DNA of 64,000 nt from Amoebidium appalachense (GCA_963693365.1 CAVNZM010000001.1:10478001-10542000); one strand, 5' to 3'. Counted from the first letter of the stretch, positions 45,720-57,140 are shown. The notes: generated by a model not told the origin, from the sequence alone. Translations and numbers: made by a program.

Positions 45720-48229
45720 ACATCATCTTCAGTGTCAACTGTGGGGGGTGGTGTGGTCGAGGTAGCAGTGGTGTCGGGGGTCGGAAGTGTTGATGGAATG
45801 TCGGACGGGAGATAAGCTGATTCGTCGAAAATCACATCACGGAAGAGGCCGACACGATGGGTGGTGGGATTGAAGATCCGGTGGCAGTGTGATTGAAGAT
45901 CATAGCCGATATACATGCCGAGTTTGACGGTGGGGGCCAGCTTGTTCCGTTTAGAGGCTGGCACGTGAGTGTAGGCAGGGCAACCGAACACTTTGAGCTC
46001 GGAGATGTCGGGCTTGACACCGTAGAAAACCTCGAATGGTGTACGACCATTGGCAGTCGTGGACGGGGTGACGTTGATGATGTAGGCGGCATGTTGGAGG
46101 GCCTCAGCCCACAGTTTGGGGGACAGAGACTGATCTTGGACTTGATGGAGGAGGCAACGGACAATCTCTTGGAGGAACCGCATACGACGTTCAACATAGC
46201 CGTTCAGTTGAGGGCAGTCCACCGGAGCATAGCTGGCCTTGATGCCCTGGGAGAGGCAAAAAGCACGGGTAGCCTTGGAGGTGAACTCAGAGCCGGAGTC
46301 GAAGTGGTAGACACCAACTTTGGAGGGGGCATGGGTGGCAACGAGGTTGGTGTGAGCTGTGAGAATGTCCAGGGTGGTGGTACGGTCGGCCATCGGGTAG
46401 ATCTTGACGAGTCCAGAGGCACGGCAGACAGTGACGAGAGCAACCTGGGAACCTCCGTACGATGTTGTGGTAGGCTCAAAAAAATCCCAATGCCATTCAT
46501 GACCGGGGATGTTGGAGTGAGGACGGTCACCCTTGAACGGAGCCTTGGTGGTTTTACCCATAATGCAGCCATGACAATCAGGAACATCACAGTCGAGGAC
46601 AGAGGAGGGGAGACCAATAACAAGGTCGTGTTTCACCATGTCCTTGATGCTGGTCATAGCACGGTGCCCCAGACGATGGTGCCAGATGGATGGGTTAACA
46701 CTGGTAGTGGCAGCCAGAGCCACAGGACGAGTGGGTGGTTGAATGGTGTAGTCCTTGAAGTAATACAGACCGTTGTGTAGACGGAGGTTGACGAGATGAC
46801 GGCCGGTGAGTCGGTCGAAGAGGAATGACGGAGTGGAGGCATCGTTCAAATCACCCTTGATGTATTCGGCAGCAGCTTGGGATGTTGAAATGAGGAAGGC
46901 TTGGCCAGACGGGGTGTAGTAGGCTTCAATGGTAAGGGTGGCAGTGCCATGGTCGGTGGTGGTGTTGATGACGATATGGCCGGTGTGAGTGGCCAAGACG
47001 GGGGTGCCATTGAAGGCAGCAACGGGAGTCGGTGTCGGAAGGGGAGTGAGGTCATGGAAGAACTCACGGGTGGGGCAGACAGTCATGTTGCACCCGGAAT
47101 CCCAGGCAGGGTCGGAGGACACGGGGACGGAGCTAGCATTGTATGCCGAGAAAGCAAAGGAGACAGATTTCTCACTGCCTTGACGGGAACGGTTGTGTCT
47201 GGACATACGGCATTTCGGCTCAGGGCAATCGATGATCGTGTGATCAGGCTCGTGGCAGTAGGAGCATTCTTTCACGGACGGGGTGTTAGAACGAGCCGGG
47301 GAATCAGAACGACGGGAACCCGAGAAACGGGAACGACTGGGGGAACGAGACGTGGACCGGAAGGCAGGCCGGTGGGGGGAACGGGATCGGGTGTGCTGAC
47401 GGGAGAGACGAGTTCGGAGGTCCGTACCAGGGGTACGGTCAAGTCGGTTGCGTAAGTCACGGCGAGGAAGATCACGGGGGGGAGCACTGGCATTTAATGC
47501 CATGCTGGACTTGGAGGCACGGTGGGCACGGTTGCTCCGGAGTTGCATCTTGAGGTCTTGACGTAACTCGATGCCCTTGACGTGGTTGTGGAGGGACTCG
47601 AAGTCGGGGAATAGCTTATCACCGAAGTGATAGTCTTCGATAAGACGGTTGAACTCAGGGGTGAGGTCGTCTCTGGTGGTGAGTTCATTGAAGAACTTCT
47701 CAGCTAGACGAGTGAAGTGAATGGACTCATCTTGGAGAGACTGGAGCTGGTTTACGATGGTCTGCAGACGGCTCAGGTAGGTGGTGAATGATTCACCGGG
47801 CTGAAGGGCACAGGCATCCCACTGACGGTGAAGGATGCGGATCTGATCGGGTTTGCCTTGGAGATAGTGTTGACGGAATTTCCACATGGCCCGTTCAGGG
47901 TCCATGCCAATACGGTACTGGGCAACGGTGGTGAGGACGGAAGGGTCGATGTTCTGTATCATATGGAGCAGGAGGCAATTGCGGGCCTCCTTGAGTTCCG
48001 CGGTGGTGCCGTAGCCATAGAAGGGGGGTTCACCGTCAACCGCGACGGTGGTAGGGGGGACGTAGTTGTCAGCAAGTACAACATCCACGAGTCGGACACC
48101 TTTAGTGCCGGTCATCATGCCGAGAAAAATGATTTCCCATTGAAAATAGGTGGTTTTGCTATCGGGACCAGTCTTCCCTTCACCTTTCCACATGGTGATT
48201 TTGTTTACGCCAGTTTTGTTTGGATCCAT
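45314..48229 (-). CDS. Copia family B gag-protease-integrase frame
   Basis: 971 codons from ATG at 48229. Gag occupies about residues 1-320 and has an Arg/Ser-rich tail. A CCHC nucleic-acid-binding knuckle, CSYCHEPDHTIIDC, lies at 322-335. The aspartic protease active site DSG is at 377-379 (AWDSGCNMTVC). Integrase begins with the HHCC finger (His518, His522, Cys552, Cys555). The catalytic residues are Asp582 (WHWDFF), Asp644 (FDSGSEF) and Glu680 (NGYVERRM). The frame then passes into a Pro-rich linker, where one base change in a C run sends it out of frame with RT. All catalytic residues are present. Confidence 0.95.
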   Translation of the reverse strand: MDPNKTGVNKITMWKGEGKTGPDSKTTYFQWEIIFLGMMTGTKGVRLVDVVLADNYVPPTTVAVDGEPPFYGYGTTAELKEARNCLLLHMIQNIDPSVLTTVAQYRIGMDPERAMWKFRQHYLQGKPDQIRILHRQWDACALQPGESFTTYLSRLQTIVNQLQSLQDESIHFTRLAEKFFNELTTRDDLTPEFNRLIEDYHFGDKLFPDFESLHNHVKGIELRQDLKMQLRSNRAHRASKSSMALNASAPPRDLPRRDLRNRLDRTPGTDLRTRLSRQHTRSRSPHRPAFRSTSRSPSRSRFSGSRRSDSPARSNTPSVKECSYCHEPDHTIIDCPEPKCRMSRHNRSRQGSEKSVSFAFSAYNASSVPVSSDPAWDSGCNMTVCPTREFFHDLTPLPTPTPVAAFNGTPVLATHTGHIVINTTTDHGTATLTIEAYYTPSGQAFLISTSQAAAEYIKGDLNDASTPSFLFDRLTGRHLVNLRLHNGLYYFKDYTIQPPTRPVALAATTSVNPSIWHHRLGHRAMTSIKDMVKHDLVIGLPSSVLDCDVPDCHGCIMGKTTKAPFKGDRPHSNIPGHEWHWDFFEPTTTSYGGSQVALVTVCRASGLVKIYPMADRTTTLDILTAHTNLVATHAPSKVGVYHFDSGSEFTSKATRAFCLSQGIKASYAPVDCPQLNGYVERRMRFLQEIVRCLLHQVQDQSLSPKLWAEALQHAAYIINVTPSTTANGRTPFEVFYGVKPDISELKVFGCPAYTHVPASKRNKLAPTVKLGMYIGYDLQSHCHRIFNPTTHRVGLFRDVIFDESAYLPSDIPSTLPTPDTTATSTTPPPTVDTEDDVCLVYSGPPPAIVVPPTPPPPPAPLPPCPSSLPTLILPLATSHPSDPAPPTTSTRPRPARRLPPLHFRTSKFPPHRLHLPRFLHPVVLPVYRARLDFKPPPPSQSPPVPPSTSTNYPNLSVNCVPDPMVTRSSQP

Positions 48230-48278
48230 GATTGAAAAACGAGCGCTAGTTCTAGATGTGTGTAGGGAGCGTGCAAAA

Positions 48279-48291
48279 GGGCTGCATAACC
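48279..48291 (-). other. Primer-binding site, family B young copy
   Basis: On the minus strand GGTTATGCAGCCC follows the 5' LTR directly, the same as at 16821. Its first seven bases fit the 3' end of the cleaved initiator tRNA-Met half. Confidence 0.6.
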
Positions 48292-49225
48292 TGTTAAATT
48301 ATATAAGTATTTGGGATGTAAGCAGAGACACAGTGGTGCAGTGTGAAAACACCACAGACACACACAACAACAAAACACGGAACGATCGGAGCAGTGTACA
48401 CAACAGACATCAATGTTTAGACACGACTGAACTGAATTTATTCTGATCTCGAATAAATACCTGAAATTCCCTTAAGTTAAATCCATACATGATTTCCGAC
48501 CAGTCGGAAATCAGATCTATGTCTAAAATAACCAATCACAATTAACTGATTATTTCCCGGATAGATCCGGAGACACAGGAACGCACACCATAGGTCACAG
48601 CTATAAGAAAGAAATGAGGTGAAGAGTAACGAGGAAAGAGGTGATGTTTCTAACCTATCATCGGCTACAAAGACTCAGACATTTTCTGACTAAGTCCACT
48701 GATTGGATATAGTACGGCAACACACAAAACAAAAGTGGTTGACTAAGCTATGAATCATACCTGACAAGCTAAAGTGTAACCTAAGTGTTTTTCTACCAAT
48801 CAAAACATAACGAGTAATATAAATCTACTCAACGTATATTAGTGAGAGAGAAATATAATTATGTGAAAGGAAACAAGAGAAGAAAGAAAGAGAAAAGAAA
48901 GAAGAAGAAAGAGGAAAAAGAAAAGAAAGCAGGACAGAAAACACGAACATGAAAACACAGTTATAACCGAAGATATTCATGTACACATAACATGTACACG
49001 TTTCTCCCTCACTGGGTAGACTCGTGTACCTATAATCAGTTGCTGTAATCGATATCTAAACACACGAATATAGCCGACACAACACGATTACAAGTACTCA
49101 AATACACTGGAGATCGATGTCATAATTTACGTACAAGGAGCACATCTCTTTCACTAAGTAAATGAATGAAAACATAACACGAACTGAGAAGATCTTACAA
49201 TATGTAAATACTACGTATTACAACA
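48292..49225 (-). repeat. 5' LTR, family B
   Basis: 934 bp, nearly identical to 42472-43405. It contains a long purine-rich stretch near 48860-48940. Confidence 0.95.
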
Positions 49226-49230
49226 TTTGT

Positions 49231-49491
49231 CCCACCGCCCCCAGAGGAGATTGAACGGCAAAAGGCGCTCGCTGCAGAGTTTGAGCGTATAAACCAGCGT
49301 TTAGCGGAAGGTAAACCCAAAGAAGATCGTCGCAAATACAACAAGGGGGCAGCGGAGCGAGAGCCGTACACTTATACGGAAAAGGTGCAGATCATTGAAG
49401 AGATTCTCGATGTGAAAGCCAAGAACACGGCGGCGGCGATTGCAAAGTACCGCGAGAAACACCCCCTGAAGAAATCTTCAACAATATTTGA
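49231..49491 (+). pseudogene. Transposon DNA-binding protein, continuation after the copia insertion
   Basis: Picks up the frame broken at 42471: PPPPEEIERQKALAAEFERI, then a basic stretch (RRKYNKGAAEREPYTYTEK) and a helix-turn-helix-like segment (KVQIIEEILDVKAKNTAAA, then KHPLKKSSTIF) resembling the N-terminal psq/CENP-B-type DNA-binding region of pogo-family transposases. It ends at a consensus donor (TTTGA|GTAAGT, GT at 49492-49493). Confidence 0.7.
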
Positions 49492-49799
49492 GTAAGTTGG
49501 CCAAGGCACGTACATTATCATAGTCGTTTCACTTAGTTCTATGGTAATGCAAGTCTGTGAGTTTGTCTACTTGCCAAATCATTTGTTATGTATGAACTTG
49601 AACCAGTATTAGTTGTTGTACCTGTACCGCATAATGCACGGGAGGCTCTGATTACTCTATTTGTTGTTAGTCACTTGCTCTTGTCCTGTTACTTTTGGAT
49701 AAAAGTGCCGGTGAAACCCAAAGAAATAGCGAAAACTGTACCGGACCAACAACTCAAATGTAACTCATCGTACCTTCCATGTTTTCATGTGGATGCGAA

Positions 49800-49859
49800 A
49801 AAAGGGGAAGATCTTTTCTCTGGCTGCTGAAGAAGGGCTGAAGGCACTGAAGCTAACAG
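49800..49859 (+). pseudogene. Possible next exon of the transposon protein
   Basis: GKIFSLAAEEGLKALKLTG ends at a CAG|GTACGA donor. The helical, Lys-rich content would suit continuation of the helix-turn-helix domain, but the acceptor is poor. Confidence 0.3.
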
Positions 49860-50019
49860 GTACGAGCACAGCTTGCTTGCGTTGCTCGCTGTGTTGTTTT
49901 GCCTTTCTGGTATGTAGTAGGGAAACAAGGATAGGGAAACAAGGATAACCAATAGCTGAGGCCTGATGTGTTAAGACTTATAACTTGGTTAACAAATCAC
50001 TTGCTTGCTCTTCCCCCCT

Positions 50020-50250
50020 CCCCCCCCCCCTCCCCCCTTTCCCCCTTATTTCTAAACCACACTGTTCACACCAATCCCGCACACATTTAATTCACTATGG
50101 GCCCTCTTGTGTCCGTTTCTCCATATCCCCCCCCCCCCTCCCCCCCCCCCCCCCTTCCCCCTTTCCCCCTCTTTCTCCCGGCGCTCACAGCTTCCCCCTT
50201 CCCTGACCTCTGCGCGCACACACACACACCATGATGGCACATCTGCGCGA

Positions 50251-50306
<56 letters not shown>

Positions 50307-50420
50307 AGACACACACACACACACACGTCACACACACACACACACACACACGCTTCTTACCCAGTTGGGTGGAGGGTAGCTGCCGCGGGGAGGGGGGGGG
50401 GGGGGGGGGGGGGGGCTTTA
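50020..50420. repeat. C-rich, (CA)n and poly-G cluster inside the transposon's right arm
   Basis: C-rich runs at 50016-50045 and 50127-50165, CA arrays at 50249-50300 and 50308-50352, and a G run at 50391-50415. Confidence 0.92.
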
Positions 50421-50504
50421 CATAATTGAGACGGGCTCTGGAAGCCTAAAAAAAAAAACACTAATAAAAAGTTAACATAACGACCACGACCCTTGTCGCC
50501 GCGG

Positions 50505-50528
50505 TATGTTATGCGCGGACGGACACTG
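50505..50528 (-). repeat. Right terminal inverted repeat
   Basis: Exact reverse complement of 41502-41525, followed by TA at 50529-50530. Confidence 0.9.
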
Positions 50529-50665
50529 TATCATCCCCTCCACCAATCGTTCAAGCTATTTTCTGCTTCTCTAGACTTCATAAGTTCTGGTCCGGGTTTC
50601 CGTCCTTACTAGTTTGAGGTTGGTTCTGTCGACTCTTTTTTTGCCACTCTCAGTCAGCCCCCTCA

Positions 50666-50692
50666 GTCCCCCCCCCCCCCCCCCCCCCCCCA
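50666..50692. repeat. Poly-C run
   Basis: Pure C tract just outside the DNA transposon's right end. Confidence 0.95.
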
Positions 50693-50799
50693 CCTTCTCG
50701 CAAGTAGGATGAGCTAATTCTTAGCTCGAGTTCCTAAGTTACAGGTTTTGCCAACTTGACTTCATGGGCCAACGTTGGACACACGAGACACTGAATCAG

Positions 50800-51545
50800 C
50801 AGCTCTAAGGCTACCTTATCATCTAGAGGTGGGTACCGGCTCTTTGTCCTATGGCTGCTGTTGTTTCCGTTTTTCGTTTCTGTGTTGCTCTTATAGCACG
50901 ATGACTGGTTCTTTGATCTGTGCATGTTTAGCATCCATAGGTGGATACCGGCTCTTTGTCCTATGGCTGCTGTTGTTTCCGTGTTTCGTTTCTGTGTTGC
51001 TTTATAGCACGATGACTGATCATGTTGGCTTTGTTCAGATTTGCCTGCTTTGATCTGTGCATGTTTAGCACCCATAGGTGGGTACCGGCTCTTTGTCCTG
51101 TTAAGGTAAATAAAGTATGGAGGCAAGACCCTGTGGGACTCTGGGGCTCTTCGTCCTATGGCTGCTAAGTTGTTTCCGTGTTTCGTTTCTGTGTTGCTCT
51201 TATAGCACGACGACTGATCATGACATTGTTGGCTTTGTTCAGATTTGCCTGCTTTGATCTGTGCATGTTCAGAGCACCCATAGGTGGGTACCGGCTCTTT
51301 GTCCTGTTAAGGTAAATAAAGTATGGAGGCAAGACCCTGTGGGTCTGGGGCTCTTTGTCAGCTGCTGTTGTTCCGTGTTTCGTTTCTGTGTTGCTCTTAT
51401 AGCACGATGACTGATCACGTTGGCTTTGTTCATATTTGCCTGCTTTGATCTGTGCATGTTTAGCACCCATAGGTGGGACCCGGTACCGGCTCTTTGTCCT
51501 GTTAAGGTAAATAAAGTATGGAGGCAAGACCCTGTGGGTCTGGCA
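50800..51545. repeat. Tandem repeat of about 135-205 bp, four units
   Basis: CATAGGTGGGTACCGGCTCT recurs near 50937, 51072, 51278 and 51469, each with CTGTGTTGCTCTTATAGCAC and TTGATCTGTGCATGTT. From the second unit on, a GTTAAGGTAAATAAAGTATG segment is added. Units differ by small insertions, including ACCCGG at 51478. Confidence 0.88.
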
Positions 51546-51598
51546 CCTCGTCGTCGTCATCGATCGTCAAAGGTTCATGTGGGGTGGGTGGTGGTCCC

Positions 51599-51620
51599 CC
51601 GGGGGGGGGGGGGGGGGGGG
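51599..51620. repeat. Poly-G run
   Basis: G tract following CCCCC, at the right edge of the tandem array. Confidence 0.95.
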
Positions 51621-52955
51621 TTTAATATATCATTACGACATCCTCCAGCCATCCAACAGATGGCTTTAAGGATAACGACGGTCTTTTTAGTGTGACTTTT
51701 AGAACATCCTGAAATATGGCTTTAAAATTGCATCAAGAAATCTTCCGGTGCTCTTACCAGAACTATGAAGATATAATTATTCTATCTATGGAAGCGACCA
51801 TATATAACGTTAGGCCGTCCTAACACTTAAAGCCGTCTAAAGTTTATATTAATTGTGTCTTTTCCTCAACTGATGATGAATCTATATTATGACGTAAATA
51901 CGTCTAACGCATATCTGTGTCACTATGTACCAATAAAAATATCCCTAGCCAATCGGTGAGTTGCTTTTAGTACGTCCTAAAGTCGACAACTCGTGTTAGA
52001 CTGAAATAACATATTACATAACTACATTTTAAGGATACATTTAGGTTAACCACAACATATCTGTAATATATCTCTGCAAATTCTTCAAGAGGTGTTAAGT
52101 ATGCCATATGTATTCGTCTGAATTCCAAAAAGTAGTATTAAAGATGGATATTGGTGATCGAAACGCGTTCTTGTAGACGGCTGACAGATAGGCTAAGCTT
52201 ACAGATATGCTGGGGATATCTGTATTGTAAAAGTTCATAAATATTGTCTTTTTATAGATTCGTATAAGACATAACAAAGACGGCTCTATGATATGCTTTT
52301 GGGAGGAAACAGATGGAACACGGGATAGGGTTTCGCCGGGTTACAGATATGCTAAGGGCACAATAAGGACGTACTCACAGAGATGTCTTTAACAGGGCCT
52401 GCTAAAGCCGGACGGGTTATATGGAAAGCTTGGAGTCCTCTCTAACTAATAACGGTTATAAAGGGTATAGTTCAGGATGGGTTACGGGGTTAGGATGTCC
52501 CAGAGTGGTTTCAGACGGGAAAAAGATGCCGGGAGATGTTTGCTGATGTAGTACGTCAGGAACACGTACACTAGACCTATCAGAATGGAGGGAGCAACAA
52601 CGTGTACCCAAAGGGCAAATGGTTGGATACAAAGGAAGCAGCAGCGTTTCACTGAGAGAGGGCGAGAGAGAGGAACAAATAATATATGATTCTACGGAAT
52701 ATATGCTATAAACTAGTTTATAGTATGCAACAACTTCGAATTCTTGCAACTATAGAAACTACACACGTGTATACGTGTATGTGTATTTCAACATCGAGAT
52801 TTTTTTTTCTTTTTCTCCCCACTGCACGACTGGTGACTACTAATTGACGTACTATAGCTATACGTGATGTTCATCATGATCAAGATGACTTCATAAACTG
52901 CAGGACTTATATACTATAACAGGAGCACTGGTGGCCGTTCTGAACATGGGTTCAC
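51621..52955. other. AT-rich interval without a supported gene
   Basis: Several TATCTGTA-like phrases recur but no repeat unit is clear. No exon is supported on either strand. Confidence 0.5.
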
Positions 52956-52961
52956 AACACT

Positions 52962-54015
52962 AAGAGCAAGGGCACGCAGTAAGAGCACGGTCGGTCATAC
53001 TGAGCACGGGCGGATGTAAGAGCATGGGCGGACACCAGAGCACGGACAGCCATATGCCAGCAAGGGCAGCCATACGAGCACGGGCAGCCAGAAGAGCACA
53101 GGCTGCCATAAGAGCACGGGCGGTCATAAGAGCATGGGCGGTCATAAGAGCACGGGCGGCCATAAGATCAAGAGCACGGACGGCCATAAGAGCACGGCCG
53201 GCCATAACTTGAAGAGCACACGTACGGGCGGCCATAAGAGCACTGACGGCCATCAGAGCACGGGCGTCCATAAGAGCACGGACGGTCATAAGAGCATGGA
53301 CGGTCATAAGAGCACAGGCGGCCATATTACTAGTACTAGAGCACGGGATCCGGATGCCAGAAGATCACGGACGTCCATAAGAGCACGGGCGGTCAGATGA
53401 GCACGGACGGCCGGGTGTCCATATTAAGAGCACGGGCGATCACTGGGGCACGAGCGACCACTGGGGCACGGGCTGACATAAGAGCACGGACAACCACTGG
53501 GCACGGACGGTCAGATGAGTGAGCACGGACGGCCATAAGAGCCCGTGGACGGCCATAAGAGCACAGGCGGCCAGATGAGCACGGACGGCCATAAGAGCAC
53601 GGGCGGCCATAAGAGCATGGACGGTTATAAGAGCACGGGCGACCACTGGGGCACGGGCGGCCATATTATGAGCACGGGCGGCCAGATAAGCACGGATGGC
53701 CATAATTATAGAGCATGGGCGGCCAGATGAGCATGGACAGTCATAAGAGCACGCCGTCAGGCGGACATAATACTAGTAAGAGCACGGAAGGCCAGAAGAG
53801 CACGGACGGCCATAAGAGCACGGGCGGCCAGATGAGCACGGGCAATCACTGGGGCATGGGCGACCACTGGGGCACGGGCGGACATACGAGCACGGACATA
53901 AGAGAATGGGTGGTCAGATGAACACCGACGGCCATCTTAGAGCCCGGGTCGGCAACAAGAACACGGACGGTCATAAGATCACGGACGATCACTGGGGCAC
54001 GGGTGACCACTGGTC
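52962..54015. repeat. About 1-kb minisatellite, unit GGCCATAAGAGCACGGGC
   Basis: Roughly fifty imperfect 18-bp units, with variant units GGCCAGATGAGCAC and GATCACTGGGGCAC interspersed. As 18 is a multiple of three, both strands stay open for long stretches (Gly-His-Lys-Ser-Thr-Asp on plus, Ala-Leu-Met-Ala-Val-Arg on minus). The phase is broken by many small insertions, so I treat this as satellite DNA. Confidence 0.93.
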
Positions 54016-54271
54016 CACTAGACTACTCCCAGCTTTCAGCAGCCTGATTCACGTCAGTTGGGTCGAGTGATGCACTTCACGGGGTCGACCGTGAGCACCA
54101 GCTCGCGGTCCGGCTGAGTCAGGCGGGCCGGGTCAGGGCATGGTAAATTCGATGCATCATTACGTATGACGTAGGCTCGGGTCTGACCTTCACCTCTTCG
54201 GTCAGGTCGGATCACACGACACGGACGGCCCGCCCGAAAAAAGTGGAGCTAGGGCCCCACCTCTACCTACT

Positions 54272-54345
54272 TCGGCCTCGGTGGTGGAAGTTGCAGTAAT
54301 CGACTGAAGCTTGCAATTGGAGTGGTAGGTGACGGGGGTGCCCTC
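54272..54345 (-). pseudogene. Copia RNase H remnant
   Basis: On the minus strand this short stretch translates as GTPVTYHSNCKLQSITATST followed by TEAE, matching the GIPITWYSKLQSITATSTTE region of the family A RNase H at 3845-3925. Everything else of the element is gone. CCCTAAACCCTAAA, a telomere-like motif, follows at 54347-54361. Confidence 0.8.
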
Positions 54346-54379
54346 AACCCTAAACCCTAAATGTGCTGAAACAGTCTCT

Positions 54380-54855
54380 AACAGGGAGAAGTCTAAGGCT
54401 GTTTCCTATCTAATGTATTTTTGATTAATTGTGCGAGATGCCAGGTTGTTTGGGTTTACGGGCATTGTAACATCAACATCAAAAGCGACTCTGTGGGAGA
54501 AGTCACAGCAAGCGAAGTCCTGAGACTCCTGACTGAGAATTTTTTTGGTATGAATCTGATTGGCTTAAAGAGTATCACCCTAACTCATGTAGGATGAACA
54601 CATATGATTGGATAATCGAGGCTCGGTATTTAGGCAATATTATTTATCGTGTGTTCTATTGGCTGTATGTCAGCGCTGTGTATTTTGATCCAAAGGGGGC
54701 ATGGTGCGCTGAGGCATGGTGCGCTGAGGATTGCCGGTACCCAGCTGCAGCCTTCAAAGGAGAGTGCAGGAAACGTGAACTGGGCTTTTAGCCATTTCAT
54801 TAGTTTTTCCCGCCTGACGCACCCTAGCTCAGTAGCTATTTATACGGCGTATGTG
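54380..54855. other. Interval without a supported gene
   Basis: Contains a direct 15-bp duplication (GCATGGTGCGCTGAG at 54699 and 54714). No splice-supported exon was found. Confidence 0.4.
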
Positions 54856-55465
54856 GGAAATCATAGTTCCACTGGCGCATATACACACGCCTACCTCGTA
54901 CCGTCTCAACCGTGTACATCAAAAACACATGCACCAACGTACACTCAATGATCATCACACTTTCAATGATCATCACGCTGAGTAATATGGCCTTATATAC
55001 CACTGACCATCCGCTCACCCGGGAGCCGCTTCCACCAATAGGAATCGTCCTGTAGCCAGACAGCCAATAGACAGACACTGTGCAATTATTAGTTACATTC
55101 GTGTAGCCACATCAAGCCAATGATATGCGAGTTTATGTATAGCCATATAAGGAGATGACAACAAAGCGAATATACATATCTTACGAGCGAAGTGATTAGC
55201 GCACACAAATACAGTTACAGAGAAGTAACCCAAAGAACACAATGATAATCAAGCATGCTAAGTAACGAAATCATGTACCTATGTAAGCACAGAGAATAAA
55301 TATCCAACGAGTGAGTGCAAGGGAAACCAAAACTATGCATGCTGGTCGTGCATATGAATAAATCTTAACATAAAACGTTTATGCAATGGTATGCAAACAC
55401 AAAAGGCATGTGTGTACAAGCCAACCACGTGTATGCATGCACAACCCAGAAGGAAAGAGTAACCT

Positions 55466-56235
<770 letters not shown>

Positions 56236-56517
56236 AGAGCGGGGAAGAGAGAGAGACCGGAGGAGAGGGAGAAGAAGAGCTCAAGGGAGATTGAGAGAGA
56301 GAAAGAGGGGGGGAAAAAAAGAGAGAGAGAGAGAGAGTGAGAGATGGAGATAGAGAGAGAGAGAGAGAGAGCCTGAGAGACCGGGCATAGAGGGAGAGAG
56401 AGGGAGAAAGGGGGAGAGCTGGAAGAAAGGCTGGGGGGGGGGGACGGGGGTAGGAAGGGGGGGTGGTGGAGGGGGGGGAATGGAGGAGGGGGAGGGGGTT
56501 GGGGGGAGGGAAGGTGG

Positions 56518-56556
<39 letters not shown>
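56236..56556. repeat. GA-rich then G-rich tract
   Basis: GA repeats to about 56400, then G-rich sequence ending in a pure G run (about 56520-56556), abutting the donor side of the 56564-56716 exon. Confidence 0.9.
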
Positions 56557-56563
56557 CTCTCAC

Positions 56564-56716
56564 CCTGTCCTGCCTTGCTGGGCTCAGGGGTCCACCACTC
56601 CTCTTGTCTTCCAACAGGTTTTGAAAGTACGCGTACTTGGAGACAAAGTCGCCATTTGTAATCGGGTACCAGGGATAAGGAAGACACGAAAAGTTACAAA
56701 CAACATTCAATTTGAT
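56564..56716 (-). CDS. Exon of unrecognised minus-strand gene
   Basis: Acceptor ATGTGTTTAG, donor AGG|GTGAGA. Exactly 51 codons, phase 0 at both ends: IKLNVVCNFSCLPYPWYPIT, NGDFVSKYAYFQNLLEDKRS, then GGPLSPARQDR. This is the most 3' exon I can identify in the gene at 56.5-63.2 kb, and the gene must continue below 56.5 kb. The opposite strand is open here too but is less protein-like. Confidence 0.65.
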
Positions 56717-56765
56717 CTAAACACATGTGATATTCATAGCCAGACACCGTGCACACAAATGTGAT

Positions 56766-56802
56766 GTTACAAATACAAACACACACACACACGCACACCG
56801 TG

Positions 56803-56864
<62 letters not shown>

Positions 56865-57140
56865 ACCTCACAACACACAAGGCCTCCACACTGTTATTGC
56901 ACACACACGCACACACAACAACACACTCACACACACACACGTCACACAAACACTTGTAAATATTTGGCATACACACCCACACACACACACACACACGTGC
57001 GCGCACGCCCACCACACAACACACAAGGACTCCACAATGTTATTGCACACACATGCACACACAAAAGCACACACACACACACACACACATGTCATACACA
57101 CACGTGTAAATATATGGCGCGCGCGCAAACACACACACAC

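Larger units (their letters stand above)
42472..49225 (-). mobile_element. Full-length young Ty1/copia element (family B)
   Basis: 6754 bp on the minus strand: 5' LTR 48292-49225, primer site, gag-protease-integrase frame, RT-RNase H frame, polypurine region, 3' LTR 42472-43405. Both LTRs are 934 bp and differ by eye at only two positions (at about 42622 / 48442 and 42651 / 48471). The 5-bp TTTGT duplication is perfect. The insertion is therefore recent and interrupts the DNA transposon's coding sequence. One length change in a poly-C run separates the two large frames, so this copy is probably not autonomously active without recoding. Confidence 0.96.
41502..50528 (+). mobile_element. Pogo/Tigger-like DNA transposon, split by a copia element
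   Basis: Terminal inverted repeats at 41502-41525 and 50505-50528 are exact reverse complements over 24 bp and begin CAGTGTCCGTCCGCG. TA dinucleotides lie immediately outside on both sides (41500-41501, 50529-50530), as for Tc1/mariner-superfamily insertions. The CAGT start is typical of pogo/Tigger termini. Subtending sequences also resemble each other (TTAACATAA-GACC near 41567 and 50471). Minus the 6.76-kb copia insertion, the element is about 2.3 kb. It carries the N-terminal part of a DNA-binding protein, but I see no DDE catalytic region, so it is probably an internally deleted or non-autonomous copy. Confidence 0.85.

Noticed and set aside
53134-53400. GHKST repeat protein
   Set aside because: Frame broken repeatedly by insertions; no start, splice or flanking unique coding sequence.
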